Positions 5,999 through 12,245 of a stretch of 64,000 bases of DNA are shown here, one piece after another; within the stretch, counting starts at the first letter, position 1, and the number at the start of each line of letters is the position of its first letter. This DNA comes from a virus. The stretch is taken from the IMG/VR virus record IMGVR_UViG_3300021376_000037, positions 1 to 64,000 of that record. The stretch is one strand, 5' to 3'. The notes beneath the pieces are model-generated. The model saw only the letters and a program-made list of their open reading frames with translations. It was not told where the DNA came from and did no database searches. The translations under genes and the position numbers were made by a program.

Positions 5999-6145
5999 AT
6001 GACGCCTGTTCTTGGACAGACTGTGCATGGTTTCAGCGGTGACCCTTTCATTTTCCTTGCAATCAATGACATTGATGATGTTGTGGTGCGTTGTCCTGTC
6101 ACGTTGAAGCTTTACACTTTCCCCCGTTTCTTTTTCGACTTCTAA
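5999..6145 (+). CDS. Hypothetical protein, 48 residues
   Basis: Starts MTPVLGQTVHGFSGDPF and ends TFPRFFFDF. GGAGGTTTGATT just before the ATG is a strong ribosome-binding site, which is the main support. It appears strand-rich; no family recognised. Confidence 0.55.
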   Translation: MTPVLGQTVHGFSGDPFIFLAINDIDDVVVRCPVTLKLYTFPRFFFDF

Positions 6146-6156
6146 AGGAAAACATA

Positions 6157-6420
6157 ATGTCCCGTGAACTTCGCAATAACGATACTGGCAAGGTTGTGAC
6201 CGTTTATGGTTGGGCTATCACCCGCCACGCTTGGGAGTATTTTTTCACTTCCTCCGCTCCATCTGCTGACGATATTGTGGAAGCGATTGTGTATGGGCAC
6301 GAGGTTGAGCGTGGGGATGTTTCCCTGTCAGAGATTCGACCTTATGTGTTGTCTCACACTGTTGACCTTGTGGATCTTGCTCCTCCCCCTAACTGGCATT
6401 GGGTAGACAATGAAAACTGA
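6157..6420 (+). CDS. Hypothetical protein
   Basis: 87 residues starting MSRELRNNDTGKVVTVYGW; AAAGGAAAA lies 8 nt upstream. The block ITRHAWEYFF recalls phage proteins of the ribonuclease-toxin-like or BrnT type, but the match is too weak to name. Overlaps the next gene by 11 nt. Confidence 0.55.
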   Translation: MSRELRNNDTGKVVTVYGWAITRHAWEYFFTSSAPSADDIVEAIVYGHEVERGDVSLSEIRPYVLSHTVDLVDLAPPPNWHWVDNEN

Positions 6421-6610
6421 AATCGAAATCATGGAAGATATTTCGTGGTTGCTGTATGAGGCAAATATGCAACCCAATCCCAGACATTATGCAATGGGCA
6501 AACATGGAACGGTGTACGCTTACATTCCAAACAATGGCATAGATAAGCGTCCAGATAAGGCAGCGATTGCCGATCGCATCCGATACATGGCGGACAAGGT
6601 TCTGCGATAA
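6410..6610 (+). CDS. Hypothetical protein
   Basis: 66 residues starting MKTEIEIMEDISWLLYEAN. Predicted mixed alpha/beta and mildly basic at the C-terminus. The start overlaps the previous gene. Last gene of the R8 operon; the stop is directly followed by a terminator element. Confidence 0.55.
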   Translation: MKTEIEIMEDISWLLYEANMQPNPRHYAMGKHGTVYAYIPNNGIDKRPDKAAIADRIRYMADKVLR

Positions 6611-6647
6611 TGTAAAGGGGTTTGACAGACCCCGGCCCCGCTTTTTT
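6611..6647 (+). terminator. Recurrent terminator-like element, copy 5
   Basis: GGGGT-TTGACAG-ACCCC (6617-6633) followed by GGCCCCGCTTTTTT. The outer TGTAAA/TTTGACA can pair partly, as in the other copies. Confidence 0.65.
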
Positions 6648-6649
6648 CA

Positions 6650-6715
6650 AGTGTCACCCTGCTGTGACGTAACGCGAAAGTTACAGTTGCCGTTTTCCCT
6701 GTCCTCACCTATATT
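6650..6715 (+). promoter_or_regulatory. Operator plus leaderless promoter R9
   Basis: AGTGTCAC-N6-GTGACG (6650-6669), -35 TTGCCG (6687-6692), 17 bp, -10 TATATT (6710-6715). The ATG at 6723 begins 7 nt after the -10. Closest relative of R5. Confidence 0.75.
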
Positions 6716-6722
6716 ACTCACC

Positions 6723-7046
6723 ATGAACAACACGAACAAGCGGACGGTCTATGTGGTTGGCAATGGCAAGCGGTTCCTTAAGGAAAAGCTGAACCTTGGT
6801 TCGTTCAAGGATGCCATCATTTACGATAGCGAATATGGTGCCGAGAAGGCAATGTATAAGATGATTAATAACCATGCCGACACAAGGGCACATCTCGCTG
6901 AGGTACTTAAGCGTGGTTATGTTGTTGAATACATCTATAACGATAGCGAATATGGGCAGAATCACATTGCCAACATGAAGAAATATATTCGCGGGCAGAA
7001 TCCCAAGGGACTGAAGGTTATGAAGGTGACTGTCACGCTTGGGTGA
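6723..7046 (+). CDS. Hypothetical protein, leaderless
   Basis: 107 residues starting MNNTNKRTVYVVGNGKRFL. A longer frame opens at 6567 but would cover a terminator element and the R9 promoter, so 6723 is the start. YDSEYGAEKAMYKM and YNDSEYGQNHIANM look like an internal repeat of a D/NDSEYG unit. Function unknown. The stop codon lies in the right half of the R10 palindrome. Confidence 0.6.
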   Translation: MNNTNKRTVYVVGNGKRFLKEKLNLGSFKDAIIYDSEYGAEKAMYKMINNHADTRAHLAEVLKRGYVVEYIYNDSEYGQNHIANMKKYIRGQNPKGLKVMKVTVTLG

Positions 7047-7093
7047 CACTAGAAAAAAGATTCCTTGACCTTAACCCGAACCTGTGAGATACT
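7031..7093 (+). promoter_or_regulatory. Operator plus promoter R10
   Basis: TGTCAC-N6-GTGACA (7031-7048), six-A tract, -35 TTGACC (7065-7070), 17 bp, -10 GATACT (7088-7093). The ATG at 7100 is 6 nt after the -10, again predicting a leaderless or 1-nt-leader mRNA. Confidence 0.75.
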
Positions 7094-7099
7094 AACGCC

Positions 7100-7507
7100 A
7101 TGACCAACGAAAACCCCTTGAACCTGTTTCCCTGCAAGGATGCTGTCAGCGACGGTTGCCCTAACACCACTGTTGCGCCTGATACCTACTGCTGTGATTG
7201 CCACCTTTTCTATGAGGAGATTGCCGAGTCTCAAAAGCTGCTGAATGATGAAAGCTGGAAGTCTCCTGCTGATTCTATTGCTGCCGTTGATGCTGCGCGG
7301 AGCGTTCTCCCGCATTTCGAGATTGTCGATATTCCTGAGCCGCAGCCTGAGCCTGTTAAGCCTGACCTTGACGGTGTTTGCTACACGATGAACGCTGCCG
7401 AGGTTGATTGTCAGGCTGCGCTGTTTGAGATTGCCGCTGTGCTGGCAAAGTATCAGGACACGCTTAAGCAGATTGACACGGTTCTCGCTTCCTACGAGGT
7501 TCACTAA
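7100..7507 (+). CDS. Hypothetical protein with N-terminal cysteine cluster
   Basis: 135 residues. Five cysteines lie in residues ~12-34 (FPCKDAVSDGC, CCDC), consistent with a metal-binding fold. A Pro/Glu linker (PEPQPEPVKP) and a C-terminal helical part follow. First gene of a six-gene operon with overlapping or abutting ORFs. No family recognised. Confidence 0.6.
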   Translation: MTNENPLNLFPCKDAVSDGCPNTTVAPDTYCCDCHLFYEEIAESQKLLNDESWKSPADSIAAVDAARSVLPHFEIVDIPEPQPEPVKPDLDGVCYTMNAAEVDCQAALFEIAAVLAKYQDTLKQIDTVLASYEVH

Positions 7508-7508
7508 T

Positions 7509-7697
7509 ATGGGCAAGGCAAAGGGTGTGAATATCCAAATCACGCAGCAGCAGGCAAATACAATGGTTGCCGCAATGGATGCTGTAAAGGAAGCGTTGGA
7601 CCGTACAATGCCAAAGGGCAAACTGTATCAGGAGAACCTTTATCAAGCGCAGAAGCTTATCACAGAACAGATTATGGGAAAGGGAAAACTAAACTAA
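7509..7697 (+). CDS. Hypothetical helical protein
   Basis: 62 residues starting MGKAKGVNIQITQQQANTM, almost entirely helical and amphipathic. The ATG follows the previous stop by one base. The longer frame from 7404 overlaps the upstream gene and is not used. The stop overlaps the next ATG. Confidence 0.55.
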   Translation: MGKAKGVNIQITQQQANTMVAAMDAVKEALDRTMPKGKLYQENLYQAQKLITEQIMGKGKLN

Positions 7698-7882
7698 TGC
7701 GCGAACGCAAGGTTCTCAGCGGTGAGGAGATAGACGCAATGGCTGAAAAGAATAGGCGCATCCTTATGACGCATTATAGCGTGGACGGAAAGCTGCCAGA
7801 TGACTTAGCCAATATTGCAGACCTTACCCGTATGTTGCTGTATAATCATAACTGTGCTATCCTTAAGGAAAGGGAAAACTAA
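7697..7882 (+). CDS. Hypothetical protein
   Basis: 61 residues starting MRERKVLSGEEIDAMAEKN. The start is coupled to the previous stop. Charged, probably helical; no family recognised. Confidence 0.55.
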   Translation: MRERKVLSGEEIDAMAEKNRRILMTHYSVDGKLPDDLANIADLTRMLLYNHNCAILKEREN

Positions 7883-7886
7883 ACTA

Positions 7887-8051
7887 ATGGACCATCTTAA
7901 ATATTTGCGTGAGTTAGACGAGAAGTGGGAGAAGCATCGTAAGGTGTTGCGTGAGATGGGGTGGGAGGATGATAAGATTGAGGAGTATCTAGACAAGGCA
8001 AAGACTCATATTCTCGCACACCAATCGCTGACGAAGCTGGGGGTACAATAA
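7887..8051 (+). CDS. Hypothetical charged helical protein
   Basis: 54 residues starting MDHLKYLRELDEKWEKHRK, a probable coiled coil. AAGGAAAGGGAAAAC precedes the ATG; the longer frame from 7815 lies inside the previous gene. Ends in TAATG shared with the next gene. Confidence 0.55.
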   Translation: MDHLKYLRELDEKWEKHRKVLREMGWEDDKIEEYLDKAKTHILAHQSLTKLGVQ

Positions 8052-8176
8052 TGAATAAGATAAAGGATATCGATTTGCAGGAGCTGAACTATATTGTGCA
8101 TGCAACTGGTATGGCAATCTTCTTTGTGGTTGGCACAGCTGCCCTGCTTTATTTTGGTTTGGCTGTGGGGTACTAA
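8051..8176 (+). CDS. 41-residue single-pass membrane protein
   Basis: A short charged N-terminus (MNKIKDIDLQEL) is followed by a hydrophobic span of about 22 residues (MAIFFVVGTAALLYFGLAV). Coupled on both sides by TAATG overlaps, which supports translation. Confidence 0.55.
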   Translation: MNKIKDIDLQELNYIVHATGMAIFFVVGTAALLYFGLAVGY

Positions 8177-8538
8177 TGAGAAAAGAACTACACCAAGCAA
8201 AGCTAACCCTTAGCAGACTGAATGACCTGTGGAGTTTCACCGGAAAGGAAATGACATATAAGGTTCCTCTCCTGTTGCGGTTAGACCCTGATGATCCTGT
8301 TGAGGCATTGCTCTGTGTCGTTACTGCTTATGGTTGTGTTGCTGCTCATGCTGGATTGGCAATCGAGGATGGGATTAAACCAGACGAGACATGGGATAGA
8401 TTGTTCAAGCAGGTAGGCCAAGCCGTCATGTTTGACTTGCCCAGCAGCCTTAAATACTTTCAAAAGAAAGAGTTTGAAAAGAAAAGCGCAAGGGCATTCA
8501 CCATCGGCTGGGGGGAGGACTCCCCCTCCCCCCCGTAG
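8176..8538 (+). CDS. Hypothetical protein
   Basis: 120 residues starting MRKELHQAKLTLSRLND. The hydrophobic middle (ALLCVVTAYGCVAAHAGLA) could be a buried helix. The C-terminal residues EDSPSPP are encoded by the GC-rich hairpin that ends the operon. No family recognised. Last gene of the G+C-rich region. Confidence 0.6.
   Translation: MRKELHQAKLTLSRLNDLWSFTGKEMTYKVPLLLRLDPDDPVEALLCVVTAYGCVAAHAGLAIEDGIKPDETWDRLFKQVGQAVMFDLPSSLKYFQKKEFEKKSARAFTIGWGEDSPSPP
8511..8532 (+). terminator. GC-rich hairpin at the end of the early-type region
   Basis: GGGGGAGG-ACTCCC-CCTCCCCC, an 8-bp G/C stem inside the last codons of the preceding gene. It has no T-tract, so it could slow rather than end transcription. 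It lies at the point where base composition changes. Confidence 0.4.
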
Positions 8539-8656
8539 TCCCTTTCAAAACACGGAAAGTATGTCTGCCATAGAATTAATGTATGCCATAAAACGCGCTA
8601 TGGTCGTGAATAAATTCCGGACCAAAAATGGGAATTTTTCGTTTTTTATATAGGGG

Positions 8657-8684
8657 TTGAAATGTCTAAAAAATGCGGTATACT
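8657..8684 (+). promoter_or_regulatory. Sigma70-like promoter
   Basis: -35 TTGAAA (8657-8662), 16-bp spacer, -10 TATACT (8679-8684), then a leader with CTCGGAG before the ATG at 8707. It has no palindrome upstream. It marks the first AT-rich operon. Confidence 0.6.
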
Positions 8685-8706
8685 AAAAAAATCCTCGGAG
8701 AAAAAA

Positions 8707-8937
8707 ATGGAAAATCTTCAAATTGGTGACCTTGTTATGTGTAGAGAAAAAATATATCCCGATATGGATAAAAGTGTGCATAACATGAAGTTAGTTATTG
8801 GTTGGATAACTGCAAAAGATTTAAACGGCTATTTCATTCATTGGAGCGATAAGGATTGTGCAGGGTTTGTTAATTGCGAAAGCGCATATTTAACACGAAA
8901 TCTTTTCCTAGAAAAGAGAAAGGAAATGGGAATCTAA
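8707..8937 (+). CDS. SH3/KOW-like small barrel protein, paralog 1
   Basis: 76 residues starting MENLQIGDLVMCRE. The pattern [IV]GDLV, then a GWI strand and a Y(F/L)xHWSDKD strand is shared with the next gene. An in-frame ATG at 8662 lies upstream of the predicted transcript start, so 8707 with GGAG is preferred. Role unknown. The first member of a tandem run ending at 10171. Confidence 0.65.
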   Translation: MENLQIGDLVMCREKIYPDMDKSVHNMKLVIGWITAKDLNGYFIHWSDKDCAGFVNCESAYLTRNLFLEKRKEMGI

Positions 8938-9194
8938 TGAAAATAGCTCCAAAATACAAGATTGGCGACCTGCTCATGTGCAAGTCATATATTAATCCAT
9001 ATGACGATGAAGACAGGGAGGACAACATTCGACCAATTATTGGTTGGATTGTCGAGGTAAGACCTTATATTTATTATCAAAATAAGCTTATTACATATTT
9101 GGTTCAATGGAGCGACCAAGACAAAGAAATGCTTATCAGCGAAGAAGATGCAGTAAAGTTACGCGATTACTATGAGGAAATCCGTAGCAAATAG
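8937..9194 (+). CDS. SH3/KOW-like small barrel protein, paralog 2
   Basis: 85 residues. KYKIGDLLMCKSYI, PIIGWIVEV and YLVQWSDQDKE align by eye with the previous protein, so the pair is a recent duplication. Start and stop overlap (TAATG) with the gene before. Confidence 0.65.
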   Translation: MKIAPKYKIGDLLMCKSYINPYDDEDREDNIRPIIGWIVEVRPYIYYQNKLITYLVQWSDQDKEMLISEEDAVKLRDYYEEIRSK

Positions 9195-9198
9195 CAAA

Positions 9199-9227
9199 TT
9201 GTCATTCCTGTTACTAATTAGTATAGA
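9199..9227 (+). promoter_or_regulatory. Weak sigma70-like promoter
   Basis: TTGTCA (9199-9204), 17 bp, TATAGA (9222-9227), in the only gap between the barrel-family genes. The -10 is poor, so this is tentative. Confidence 0.35.
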
Positions 9228-9297
9228 GGTAAAGCGTTAAAATGTTTTAGAAAGGCCGTAGATTTGATTATAAACAGTTTGTTGGGAAAACAATTGA

Positions 9298-9513
9298 GTG
9301 GCAGAGGCAGACGACAAGGACGTTCCTATTGGCTCCCTAGTGCGTATACATGTACGCAGTGTAAACTCATATCTTGGAATAGTATTAGAAAGAGTCTTTC
9401 ACGATAAAGCCGGTTCCATTTCTTACACGGTATACATAATGGATTTAGACACGCAAATACTCATGTTTCCTTATGAATTAGAGGTTTTAAGTGGAAAACA
9501 AGAATCTACATAA
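9298..9513 (+). CDS. SH3/KOW-like small barrel protein, paralog 3
   Basis: 71 residues. DVPIGSLVRIHV, LGIVLERVF, YTVYIMD and FPYELEVLSGK give the family strand order. The start is a GTG without a good ribosome-binding site, so the N-terminus is uncertain. It overlaps the next gene by 23 nt. Confidence 0.6.
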   Translation: MAEADDKDVPIGSLVRIHVRSVNSYLGIVLERVFHDKAGSISYTVYIMDLDTQILMFPYELEVLSGKQEST

Positions 9514-9736
9514 ACCTATTCCAATCGGTGCGCTCGTCATGGACCCATCCACAAAACGCCTTGCAATGATTCTTGATTATGTTCCAACTAGTGAGTGGGG
9601 TAGAGTTGACATGGACAATCCCAACCGAGCAGGAATAATTTATGGAATGTTATTTGTTGACGGGGTTGGACCACCAAAAACTTTCCGTTATGGGTATGAA
9701 ATAAAAGTATTGAGCGGAAAATATGATGACCCGTGA
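9491..9736 (+). CDS. SH3/KOW-like small barrel protein, paralog 4
   Basis: 81 residues. PIPIGALVMDPS, LAMILDYV and FRYGYEIKVLSGK match paralog 3, with an insertion of about ten residues in the middle. GTG start inside the previous gene. Both 3 and 4 end in VLSGK, supporting tandem duplication. Confidence 0.6.
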   Translation: MENKNLHKPIPIGALVMDPSTKRLAMILDYVPTSEWGRVDMDNPNRAGIIYGMLFVDGVGPPKTFRYGYEIKVLSGKYDDP

Positions 9737-9926
9737 GATGTTTCCTGATTTTAAAGTTGGTGATCTTGTACAAATTAGGATAGACAATGGTGATGGTGGG
9801 CTAGCAATAGTCCTAGAAGACTTGCAATACATAGATGAACAATGTTTTTATCTTGTTTATTCTATGCGGGAAAATAAAAACATTCCTGTGTTCCCTTATG
9901 AAATAATATTAGTCCCGAGAGACTAA
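9723..9926 (+). CDS. SH3/KOW-like small barrel protein, paralog 5
   Basis: 67 residues. DFKVGDLVQIRI, LAIVLEDLQ, FYLVYSM and FPYEIILV follow the family pattern. The start overlaps the previous gene by 14 nt; ATG 9726 is an equally possible start. Confidence 0.6.
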   Translation: MMTREMFPDFKVGDLVQIRIDNGDGGLAIVLEDLQYIDEQCFYLVYSMRENKNIPVFPYEIILVPRD

Positions 9927-9934
9927 TTATATTC

Positions 9935-10171
9935 ATGGGCTACAAAAAATCTGTTTTGGACAGTCTAAATATTCCAGTTGGTGCGCTTGTAAGAGTCGAT
10001 ATCATCAAGCGTCGGGAGGATTTAGCTGTTGTTGTAGATAAAAATCTTGGCTTACTTGAAAACTGTTGGTATATGGTTCATTCCCTTAATAGTGGGAAAG
10101 AATACATGGCGTACCCTCATGAATTACTTTGGTTGAATAAATCTTTCGCTGAAAGCGATGAAAACCTCTAA
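9935..10171 (+). CDS. SH3/KOW-like small barrel protein, paralog 6
   Basis: 78 residues. NIPVGALVRVDI, LAVVVDKN, WYMVHSLN and YPHELLWL repeat the pattern seen in paralogs 3-5. Last member of the tandem run. The family probably folds as a five-strand barrel; targets are unknown. Confidence 0.6.
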   Translation: MGYKKSVLDSLNIPVGALVRVDIIKRREDLAVVVDKNLGLLENCWYMVHSLNSGKEYMAYPHELLWLNKSFAESDENL

Positions 10172-10208
10172 TTATTATAAACGCCTGTATATTTCTAGAG
10201 GATTTTTC

Positions 10209-10742
10209 ATGAAATCTGTATCTCCTGTAAACAAATACTATAATTTGGTTGCCGAAATAGAAGAAGAATTTCCCGGTTTTCGTGTTATCGAAAAAGAGGG
10301 AAACCGCTTCATGCTCTTTCTTTATCACCTTTCACTTATGCGTTTTTGGAATCCCCATTTCATGACACGGTTTATAACAACCGCATTTGGTTGCGTCTAT
10401 ATGCCCCGTGACCTGATTGGAACCGACATAGGAGCGGATGTTCTGAGACATGAACGTGTCCATCTACGTCAAGCAGCAAGGTGGGGAATGCTTTTCTATT
10501 TATCTTATTTACTTTTGCCCCTGCCTGCTTTTTTCACCTTTCGTGCATATTGGGAGTTTGAAGCTTATTGTGAAAGTCTGCGTTGCGAAAAGGAACGTTA
10601 TGGAGTGGTTTATAGCGAAACATTCAATTATTTTGTGGACTTATTTGTTGGTCCTGCCTATTTATGGATGTGCCCATTCCGGGGATATGTGGAAAAAAAA
10701 TTTTTAGATTTCTTGAAAAATGAAGATATAAGGTTGGTATAA
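10209..10742 (+). CDS. Putative membrane-associated zinc metallopeptidase-like protein
   Basis: 177 residues. HERVH at residues ~81-85 matches HExxH, and FEAYCESLR about 40 residues later could supply a third ligand. Between them is a hydrophobic stretch (MLFYLSYLLLPLPAFF), so the active site would sit next to a membrane. The 10209 start has AGAGGA 7-8 nt upstream and is preferred over ATG 10158. Substrate unknown; catalytic activity is an inference. Confidence 0.6.
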   Translation: MKSVSPVNKYYNLVAEIEEEFPGFRVIEKEGNRFMLFLYHLSLMRFWNPHFMTRFITTAFGCVYMPRDLIGTDIGADVLRHERVHLRQAARWGMLFYLSYLLLPLPAFFTFRAYWEFEAYCESLRCEKERYGVVYSETFNYFVDLFVGPAYLWMCPFRGYVEKKFLDFLKNEDIRLV

Positions 10743-10743
10743 T
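10735..10743 (+). promoter_or_regulatory. Extended -10 promoter, near-leaderless
   Basis: TGGTATAAT, a consensus extended -10 overlapping the stop of the previous gene. The next ATG is 5 nt downstream (10749) and lacks a clear Shine-Dalgarno, so the mRNA may be leaderless. Confidence 0.5.
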
Positions 10744-10748
10744 ATATT

Positions 10749-11501
10749 ATGATCAAAGTACGTATACTTGGTGAGGTGGCAGCAACAAGACAAAACCCTG
10801 ATGCCGGTGGAACCGTGGCAGTTCCTATCGGTAGCCCCGAGGTAGCAAATTATTTAAAAGCTAAGATAGGCGATATTAGCGATCCTAATAAATACGATAC
10901 GTTACATTATGCTGCTGGCGGGCAGGAGGACATGCCAGTTAAGTTCAAAGTGAAACCTCCACAGGATCTTAAAGCAAGACTAGGGCAAATACAAAAAAAT
11001 TTAAATATTATAAAATTAACTTTTTTGAAAAAAACTGCTGCTACTACCCAAGATGCTGAAACAGTTGCCGATGATGAAGCAAAAATCTCTGTTGATATAC
11101 AAAAGCTAAATGATCTTAGAAAACAAAAAGGTAACCGTAAAAGTCAATATGAAGTTGGAAAAAACGCCTTTTTAGCTTTTCAAAATGGTCTACAAGAATT
11201 AATAAATTATTATATTACAAAAGAAAAAGAATATTTTGGTGATGTGCCGCAATGGTCTGAAATGGAAGAATCACAAAGTCCAACTGACTTTAAGCCACTA
11301 GTGGTAAATCAATTATTAAAACATGGTGGTTATGATGGCAAAAAAATTGTTAATTTTATTCATAGTATTGCATATTCCGCTTTAGCAGCTGAATTTAAAC
11401 AACAAAGACTTTTGGAACAATATTATAATAAAAAACAAATAAAACTAAAAGAAATAATAAATCAAGTATTGCAAGAAATGAAACAGGAAAATGAAAAATA
11501 G
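10749..11501 (+). CDS. Hypothetical protein, possible virion or scaffold component
   Basis: 250 residues. An N-terminal beta-like part (VRILGEVAATRQNPDAGG) is followed by long Lys/Gln-rich helices and a C-terminal IKLKEIINQVLQEMKQE. A short xxIxxxLxEM helix at a terminus also appears in 11568 and 18161. No named family. It overlaps a small gene at its 3' end. Confidence 0.55.
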   Translation: MIKVRILGEVAATRQNPDAGGTVAVPIGSPEVANYLKAKIGDISDPNKYDTLHYAAGGQEDMPVKFKVKPPQDLKARLGQIQKNLNIIKLTFLKKTAATTQDAETVADDEAKISVDIQKLNDLRKQKGNRKSQYEVGKNAFLAFQNGLQELINYYITKEKEYFGDVPQWSEMEESQSPTDFKPLVVNQLLKHGGYDGKKIVNFIHSIAYSALAAEFKQQRLLEQYYNKKQIKLKEIINQVLQEMKQENEK

Positions 11502-11571
11502 TTTTAAAGCTTTTATATTATTTTGTATGATATTACCATTTTGGATAGCGGAAAGGATAACTAGAAAATGA
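11491..11571 (+). CDS. 26-residue membrane peptide
   Basis: MKNSFKAFILFCMILPFWIA then ERITRK. It starts within the previous gene and ends in ATGA shared with the next start. AGGAAA lies immediately upstream. The hydrophobic stretch and double coupling support it; no homologue recognised. Confidence 0.4.
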   Translation: MKNSFKAFILFCMILPFWIAERITRK

Positions 11572-11849
11572 AATTAACAAAACAGTTTTTGCGCGGTTTG
11601 ATTCGTGAAAGTTTGCAGCAAATGTCTGAGGAAGAAAAAGAATATACTGGTGGTATGTCAGACGAAGAAATAAAAGCACAGCGAAGACGTTTACAAGCTA
11701 AAGCCGATGCTGTCACACCAGAAGAAATGATTAATGCTGGTATTAGAAGTATTATACATGATCGTGAAGGCAATCATAGTGGAGAATGGGGTTTATCTGA
11801 TTATGTTAAAAATCAATTAAAATATGCTGGCGGTGATATAAAAAAATAA
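11568..11849 (+). CDS. Small phage protein, zero-frame product of a likely frameshift gene
   Basis: 93 residues starting MKLTKQFLRGLIRESLQQM, an amphipathic N-terminal helix followed by a charged region. The zero frame stops at TAA directly after AAAAAA. The -1 frame stays open for 38 further codons to 11962 with similar composition (SVADAMKANAYSGE and IIAKHIDKLRT), so the intact protein is probably 131 residues. The A AAA AAA heptamer is in the correct phase for -1 slippage. Confidence 0.6.
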   Translation: MKLTKQFLRGLIRESLQQMSEEEKEYTGGMSDEEIKAQRRRLQAKADAVTPEEMINAGIRSIIHDREGNHSGEWGLSDYVKNQLKYAGGDIKK

Positions 11850-11962
11850 AAAGTGTGGCAGATGCTATGAAGGCTAATGCGTATAGTGGGGAAAAAAATC
11901 AAAAAGATGTAGACCGCGCCGTGCAAATTATAGCTAAACATATTGATAAATTAAGAACATAG
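11840..11962 (+). other. Slippery heptamer and -1 frame extension
   Basis: A AAA AAA at 11840-11846, phased as xxA AAA AAA in the zero frame, is immediately followed by TAA. The -1 frame reads on from ATA 11846 to TAG 11960-11962. Programmed -1 frameshifting, a true indel, or a homopolymer sequencing error would all produce this picture. Confidence 0.5.
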
Positions 11963-11994
11963 TAAAATAATTTAAGCTTCTTGGTAAATAAATT

Positions 11995-12019
11995 ACCCGC
12001 TATCAAAGGCGGGTTTTTT
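11995..12019 (+). terminator. Rho-independent terminator
   Basis: ACCCGC-TATCAAAG-GCGGGT (11995-12014) followed by TTTTTT. It ends the transcript of 11568 and its -1 extension. Confidence 0.75.
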
Positions 12020-12028
12020 GTTTATAAA

Positions 12029-12038
12029 CTATTTATAT
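12029..12038 (+). promoter_or_regulatory. CTATTTATAT promoter-like motif, copy 1
   Basis: The same 10-mer occurs at 25899 and 48640, each just upstream of a gene after a break in the operon. The ATG at 12042 follows within 3 nt of the motif and has no Shine-Dalgarno. Possible late or middle promoter; see findings. Confidence 0.45.
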
Positions 12039-12041
12039 ATT

Positions 12042-12245
12042 ATGCCTCTTCGTAGACCTTGTTATGTAAAAGTTGGCGATTTTGTACGTACCCGTGGGGA
12101 TTTAGATATCTATGGGTATGTTACTTTTATTGATGCAAATAACGAAACAGGAGATTATTACGTAGAAATCATATATGATGAAGATGCAGACCCGTTATAT
12201 TTCTATGATGATCAGCTGGAAGTATTAAGCGTAATAAAAGAATAA
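12042..12245 (+). CDS. SH3/KOW-like small barrel protein, paralog 7
   Basis: 67 residues. YVKVGDFVRTRGDL, YGYVTFIDA, YYVEIIY and YFYDDQLEVLSV repeat the pattern of the 8.7-10.2 kb family. An upstream TTG at 12018 lies in the promoter motif and is not used. The stop overlaps the next ATG. Confidence 0.6.
   Translation: MPLRRPCYVKVGDFVRTRGDLDIYGYVTFIDANNETGDYYVEIIYDEDADPLYFYDDQLEVLSVIKE

Noticed and set aside
2093-7093. GTGACA palindromes as terminator hairpins
   Set aside because: They are followed by A-tracts, not T-tracts, and keep a fixed distance to the -35, so an operator role fits better.
7049-7621. 190-codon minus-strand frame
   Set aside because: Shadow of plus-strand genes 7100 and 7509, which have a promoter and coupled starts.
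8561-8653. 30-codon frame starting MSAIELMYAIKRAMV
   Set aside because: Purine-rich GGAAAG is only 1-2 nt from the ATG and no coupling or conservation evidence exists; possible but not supported.
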